NCBI RefSeq assembly: GCF_007830455.1
Contig: NZ_VLLB01000015.1
Location: forward strand, 1 to 64,000
DNA: 64,000 nucleotides
DNA from: Pseudoduganella lurida
GTDB lineage: Bacteria; Pseudomonadota; Gammaproteobacteria; Burkholderiales; Burkholderiaceae_D
Reading direction: 5' to 3'
Made by a program: the position numbers and the translations under genes. A model generated the notes under the pieces. That model saw only the letters and a list, made by a program, of their open reading frames with translations, searched no databases and was not told the origin of the DNA. This document shows, in pieces, positions 60,351 through 64,000 of the stretch (the stretch's first letter is position 1; every line of letters starts with the position of its first letter).

Positions 60351-62467
60351 AGATGCTGGTAGGTGTCGCTGCGGGTCAGCAGCTCTTCATGACGGCCGGC
60401 GTCGGCCAGGCGGCCGCGCTGCATCACGAGGATGGAATCGGCGTTGACCAGGGTGGACAGGCGGTGCGAGATCATCACCACGGTGCGGCCCACGGCAATG
60501 CGCGACAGGTTGCGGATGAAGATCGCTTCGCTTTCCGGATCGAGCGCGCTGGCCGCTTCGTCGAGGATCAGGATGCGCGGCTTGGCCAGCAGCGAGCGGG
60601 CGATCGACAGGCGCTGCTTCTGGCCGCCGGACAGGTTCGACGCGTTTTCTTCCAGCAGCGTGTCATAGCCCTGCGGCATGCGTTCGATGAATTCGTCCGC
60701 GCCCGCCGCGGCGGCCGCTTCGGCCATTTCCTCGAACGTGGCGTCGGGCTTGGTGACCATCAGGTTTTCGCGGATCGTGCCGCGGAACAGGAAATTCTCC
60801 TGCAGCACGACGCCGATCTGGCGCCGCAGGTGCGACAGCTCGATCTCGCGCGCATCGAAGCCGTCGAAGCGCACGATGCCTTCCTGCACCGCGTACAGCC
60901 CCTGGATGACCTTGGTCAGCGTGGTCTTGCCGGAACCGCTGCGCCCGACGATGCCCACCACGGTGCCGGGCTGGATCGTGAATGCGGTGCGGTCCAGTGC
61001 GAGGCTCTGCCCGCCCGGATAGCGGAAGCTCACGTCGTCGAACCGGATTTCGCCCTTCAGCACGGGGCGCAGGCCGCCGGCGCCGGCGCGCCCTTCCGGC
61101 GCCCGGTTCATCACCTCGCCCATCATCTTTACGGACAGCGCGGTTTCCTGGTATTCGTTGACGAGGCCCACCAGCGCGATCAGCGGCGACGTGACGCGCT
61201 GCGACAGCATCTGGAAGGCGATCAGCGCACCGACCGTCAGCGTCTGGTCGAACACGTCCTGTGCGCCGACGACGATCAGCACGATCGGCATCAGCTTGCC
61301 CAGGAAATCCGTCACGGCATTGCCGACGATGGAGATCTGGCCCACGCGGAAGTGCATCGTGATCGATTCGGCCGAGCGCTGGTCCCAGCTGCGGCGCTGG
61401 TTCGGTTCGATCGCCAGCGCCTTCACGGTGCGCATGCCGTGGATGGTCTCGACCAGCATCGCCTGGCGCTGGCCTTCGGCGCTGTACAGCGCGTTCAGGC
61501 GGCGCTGGAAGGTAGGCACCATCGCCATCACGATGCCGGCGATGAGCAGCGTGAACACCAGCACGATCAGCGTGAGCTTGAACGAGTAGCTGAACAGGAT
61601 GGGCAGGAACACCACCAGCGAGATCAGGTCCAGGCCCGTGAAGAACAATCGGCCGGTCAGGAAGCTGCGGATCTTTTCCAGCTGCTGCATGTGGCGCGTG
61701 ATGATGCCGGCCGTGGTGGTCTCGAAATAATCGATCGGCAGCGACAGCAGGTGGGCGAATGCGCGCCGGGTCAGGCGGATGTCGATCTTGTTCGATGCGG
61801 CCAGCGTCAGCGTCTGGCGCAGGAAGCCGAACAGGGCATCGAACACGAGCGCGATGGTGATGCCGGCCGCCAGCACCCACAGCGTGGTGATGCTCTGGTG
61901 CGTCAGCACCTTGTCGATGACCAGCTGGAAGAACATCGGCGAGGCGAGCGCAAGCAGCTGCATCGCCAGGGCCGCGATGAAGATGTCGCGGAAGGCCGCT
62001 TTCTGTTTCAGGAGCTCGGGGATGAACCAGCGCAGGCCGAAAGGCTGGTTGGGGTCGGTGAGCTTGTGCTGGCGCTTGACGAACAGCACGGTGCCGCTCC
62101 ACTGCGCGGTGAACGCGGCCCGCTCCATCATCGTGATCTCGGCACCGCCAGCGCCGGGATTGAGCACGGCCACCTGCGCCGCCTCCCCTTCCCCGCGGGC
62201 GCCGACGACGATGACCATGTCGCCATTGTTCAGGCGGGCCAGCAGCGGATAGACGCCGCCCTGGTTCAGCAGACCCTGCCAGCCCAGCTTGCCGACCTTG
62301 GCCTTCAGGCCGATGTCATTGGCCATCCGCAACAGCAAGCCATCGTTGGGCTCCTCGGCACCCAGTGCGTATTCGTCGATCAGGCGGTCCGGGTTGATCT
62401 GGATGCCATGGTGCTGGGCGACGGCCGTGAGGCACTGCACTGTGGTGTGGGCAAATTTATCTTGCAT
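60323..62467 (-). CDS. Type I secretion ABC transporter, permease-ATPase with inactive C39-like domain
   Basis: The 714-residue transporter has an N-terminal C39-like domain (about 1-130). The catalytic cysteine position is not cysteine (HTTVQCLTAVAQHHG), as in HlyB, so it binds substrate without cutting it. Six membrane helices and the ATPase follow: Walker A VGRSGSGKTT, signature LSGGQKQRLS and Walker B ILILDEAAS. HlyB-type exporters carry calcium-binding proteins with C-terminal signals. It heads the operon with the adaptor and two glycosyltransferase genes. The best candidate substrate is encoded directly upstream at 62644 on the same strand. Confidence 0.94.
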   Translation of the reverse strand: MQDKFAHTTVQCLTAVAQHHGIQINPDRLIDEYALGAEEPNDGLLLRMANDIGLKAKVGKLGWQGLLNQGGVYPLLARLNNGDMVIVVGARGEGEAAQVAVLNPGAGGAEITMMERAAFTAQWSGTVLFVKRQHKLTDPNQPFGLRWFIPELLKQKAAFRDIFIAALAMQLLALASPMFFQLVIDKVLTHQSITTLWVLAAGITIALVFDALFGFLRQTLTLAASNKIDIRLTRRAFAHLLSLPIDYFETTTAGIITRHMQQLEKIRSFLTGRLFFTGLDLISLVVFLPILFSYSFKLTLIVLVFTLLIAGIVMAMVPTFQRRLNALYSAEGQRQAMLVETIHGMRTVKALAIEPNQRRSWDQRSAESITMHFRVGQISIVGNAVTDFLGKLMPIVLIVVGAQDVFDQTLTVGALIAFQMLSQRVTSPLIALVGLVNEYQETALSVKMMGEVMNRAPEGRAGAGGLRPVLKGEIRFDDVSFRYPGGQSLALDRTAFTIQPGTVVGIVGRSGSGKTTLTKVIQGLYAVQEGIVRFDGFDAREIELSHLRRQIGVVLQENFLFRGTIRENLMVTKPDATFEEMAEAAAAAGADEFIERMPQGYDTLLEENASNLSGGQKQRLSIARSLLAKPRILILDEAASALDPESEAIFIRNLSRIAVGRTVVMISHRLSTLVNADSILVMQRGRLADAGRHEELLTRSDTYQHLWNQQTSHL

Positions 62468-62524
62468 TGCGAGGGTCTGGATTGGACATCAACACCGCCT
62501 TGTAGCGTGCTTGCACGACGGGGC

Positions 62525-62530
62525 ATTCTA
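62525..62530 (-). promoter_or_regulatory. Candidate -10 element of the type I secretion operon
   Basis: The minus strand reads TAGAAT about 60 bp before the ATPase start. The -35 region at the right distance is poor (TTTTCG), so the assignment is tentative. Confidence 0.35.
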
Positions 62531-62574
62531 CCGCAGTCATGCTGGGGCGAAAAACAATTTCCAGCAGTATCGCG

Positions 62575-62612
62575 GACAAAGAAAAACGGCAAGACCCGGA
62601 GGTCTTGCCGTT
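62575..62612 (-). terminator. Terminator of the octad-repeat protein gene
   Basis: On the minus strand an 11-bp stem AACGGCAAGAC / GTCTTGCCGTT with a six-base loop is followed by TTTTTC. It lies 32 bp after the stop of the repeat protein, so that gene is transcribed separately from the exporter genes. Confidence 0.85.
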
Positions 62613-62643
62613 CAGTCAGCATACGGCGCGTACGCCGCAGGCC

Positions 62644-64000
62644 TTACTTGCCGGGTGCTGCCAGGATGCCGTGGCTGCCGGACGATTGCAGCGCTTTCAG
62701 CTTCAGCGCGTCGGTGTCCGACATCGCCGAGGCTGGCGACGCCGAGCCGGCATTGAACTGGCGCATGGCGTCGGCCAGCATGCCGGCGCTGGCGCCGAGC
62801 GTCTTGCCGCTGTCGACCACGTCCAGCTTGGCGGTCGTGACTGCCGTGCTGCCGGTCTCCGCGCCGAACGATGCCATCGCCTGCTTCATGCTGCTGACAC
62901 CGCTCTGCAACGGCGAGGTCGCAAAGTAGACGTCACCGATGGTATGGCTGCTGCCATCGGCCGTCTGGTAGCTCGAGCTCGCACCGACGAAGTTGCCGTT
63001 GTTTGCCGTGCCATCCTTCTGTCCATCCAGGCCGATCGACACGATGCCGCGCTCGGTCAGGCTGGTCAGTTCACCATCCTGGCTGACGCCGTCACCGTTG
63101 GCATCCACCCACACGCGCAGGTCACCGAAGGCCTTGTCGCCGGCATCCAGGACGCCGTCACCGTTGGTGTCGAGTTCACGCATGGCTTCGTAGCCGTCGG
63201 TGGCCTTCTTGCCATTGGCCAGCGTGGTGCCTGCGCCAAACAGCTCGGTGCCATCGTTGATCTTGCCATCGCCGTTGCGGTCCAGGGCCAGCAGGCCGTC
63301 GTTGCCACCCACCCAGCCGGTGTTCACTTCGGTACCGTTGCCCAGCAGGTCGAACTTGACGCCGGCCGACTTGCTGATGGTGTCGATGCCGTTGTTGTCC
63401 AGGTCCAGCACCATCGGCGTGTAATACGGCAGCGCGTTGATCTGTGCCGTCGTGAAGGCCGAGGTCTGCGCGCTGGTCAGCGCGTGCAGCTGCGACGACG
63501 TCATGGCGTGGATCTGGTTCGTGGTCAGCGCCACGATCTGCTCCGTTGTCCACACCTTGAACTGCTGCGTGGTCAGCGCAGCGAACTGCGTCGTCGTCAG
63601 CGCGGCGGCCTGCTGCGTGGTCAGCGCGGCAATCACGTTGGTGCGCAGGGCACGCAGGTCGGACGTTTCCAGCGCCTGCACGATGTCGGTCGTGAGACCG
63701 GCGAACTGCGTCGAGGTCAGCGCACCTGCCTGGGCCGTGGTCAGTGCCACCATCTGGGCCGAGTTCAGGGCATCGATCTGCGCCGAGGTCAGGGCGGCGA
63801 TCGAGCGGGTCTGCAGGGCGGCGACCACGCCGGTGCTCAGTGCCGCCAGCACGCCGGTGGACAGCGCCGTCAGCTGGTTCGACGTCAGGCCGGCGGCTTG
63901 TGCCGTGGACAGGCCGACGATCTGGGCCGACGTCAGGCCGCTGCTCAGCACCGTGGTGCTCAGTGCGCCAAGCTGGCCACTGGTCAACGCGCCGATCTGC
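62644..64000 (-). CDS. Octad-repeat calcium-binding protein, probable type I secretion substrate (5' end outside window)
   Basis: The frame is open at the window edge, so only the C-terminal about 451 residues are seen. The visible part begins with 23 units of an eight-residue repeat of the form x-A-L-T/S-T/S-x-Q-hydrophobic (for example AALTTTQF, VALTTNQI). It goes on to PMVLDLDNNGIDT and calcium-loop motifs DRNGDGKIND, DTNGDGVLDAGD and DANGDGVSQDGE, and then a Ser/Ala-rich end. The absence of cysteine and the acidic calcium loops fit large surface proteins exported by HlyB-type systems. The repeats are rich in Thr and Ser, possible glycosylation sites. The gene has its own terminator and lies beside exporter and glycosyltransferase genes. 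Confidence 0.85.
   Translation of the reverse strand, partial: QIGALTSGQLGALSTTVLSSGLTSAQIVGLSTAQAAGLTSNQLTALSTGVLAALSTGVVAALQTRSIAALTSAQIDALNSAQMVALTTAQAGALTSTQFAGLTTDIVQALETSDLRALRTNVIAALTTQQAAALTTTQFAALTTQQFKVWTTEQIVALTTNQIHAMTSSQLHALTSAQTSAFTTAQINALPYYTPMVLDLDNNGIDTISKSAGVKFDLLGNGTEVNTGWVGGNDGLLALDRNGDGKINDGTELFGAGTTLANGKKATDGYEAMRELDTNGDGVLDAGDKAFGDLRVWVDANGDGVSQDGELTSLTERGIVSIGLDGQKDGTANNGNFVGASSSYQTADGSSHTIGDVYFATSPLQSGVSSMKQAMASFGAETGSTAVTTAKLDVVDSGKTLGASAGMLADAMRQFNAGSASPASAMSDTDALKLKALQSSGSHGILAAPGK
63439..64000 (-). repeat. Tandem 24-bp coding repeats (octapeptide array)
   Basis: The DNA encodes at least 23 successive octads, each about 24 bp, with one unit lengthened by a codon. 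The array continues past the right edge. Codon-level divergence between units is considerable, so the array is old rather than freshly duplicated. Confidence 0.85.

Noticed and set aside
63439..64000. The tandem 24-bp array as a possible CRISPR
   Set aside because: The units are contiguous and in frame with no spacers, and they encode a regular octapeptide, so this is a coding repeat.

Overview
The window looks like the replication-origin region of a high-GC betaproteobacterium of the Burkholderiales. The gene content fits Oxalobacteraceae, probably the Massilia/Duganella group; this is inferred from gene families and order, not from a database search. The left edge holds the promoters and 5' leader of an rRNA operon read leftwards, whose 16S gene would begin just outside the window. 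The conserved origin block rpmH-rnpA-yidD-yidC-mnmE (minus) and dnaA-dnaN-gyrB (plus) flanks a putative oriC at about 17444-17955, and most of these genes run away from it.

Layout. 454-13068: a B12/radical SAM protein, an MCE-type lipid ABC transporter operon (permease, ATPase, MCE protein, lipoprotein) with a VanZ protein, a thioredoxin-like [2Fe-2S] protein, an alpha/beta hydrolase, a D,D-carboxypeptidase, an aldo/keto reductase, phosphatidylserine synthase, a CAP lipoprotein overlapped by an HPt protein, and a small zinc protein. 13368-23217: the origin core. 23221-25050: a YgjV-like membrane protein and a flavin-dependent monooxygenase. 25102-32805: a type VI secretion (T6SS) cargo island tssF-vgrG-tle4-tli4-PAAR, whose effector and immunity genes are strikingly AT-rich. 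33005-33628: OmpW behind an FNR/Anr site. 33816-42738: one long minus-strand operon of a CHASE3-GAF hybrid kinase with three receivers, CheR, CheB, a receiver-kinase, a cytoplasmic-type subtilase, a small I9-like protein and a DUF2244 protein. 42868-44864: a small lipoprotein, folE and nudC.

45025-64000 is a glycosylation and export region. A plus-strand operon makes two kinds of activated deoxysugar: an FdtA/FdtB/acetyltransferase set (3-acetamido-3,6-dideoxyhexose type) and RfbF-RfbG-RfbH-epimerase-reductase (CDP-3,6-dideoxyhexose, ascarylose/abequose type). Next come a TPR-GT2 protein and a divergent TPR-GT41-methyltransferase fusion. The last minus-strand operon puts a type I secretion ATPase and adaptor together with two glycosyltransferase genes. 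Beside it lies a calcium-binding protein with at least 23 Thr/Ser-rich octapeptide repeats, running off the right edge.

The most interesting proposal is that this last region is a dedicated pathway for glycosylating and exporting the octad-repeat surface protein. Other points of note are a two-copy 39-bp-arm dyad repeat placed hard against stop codons, the protease-containing chemotaxis-like operon, and the orphan T6SS cargo island. No CRISPR array, complete tRNA, insertion sequence or prophage was recognised.
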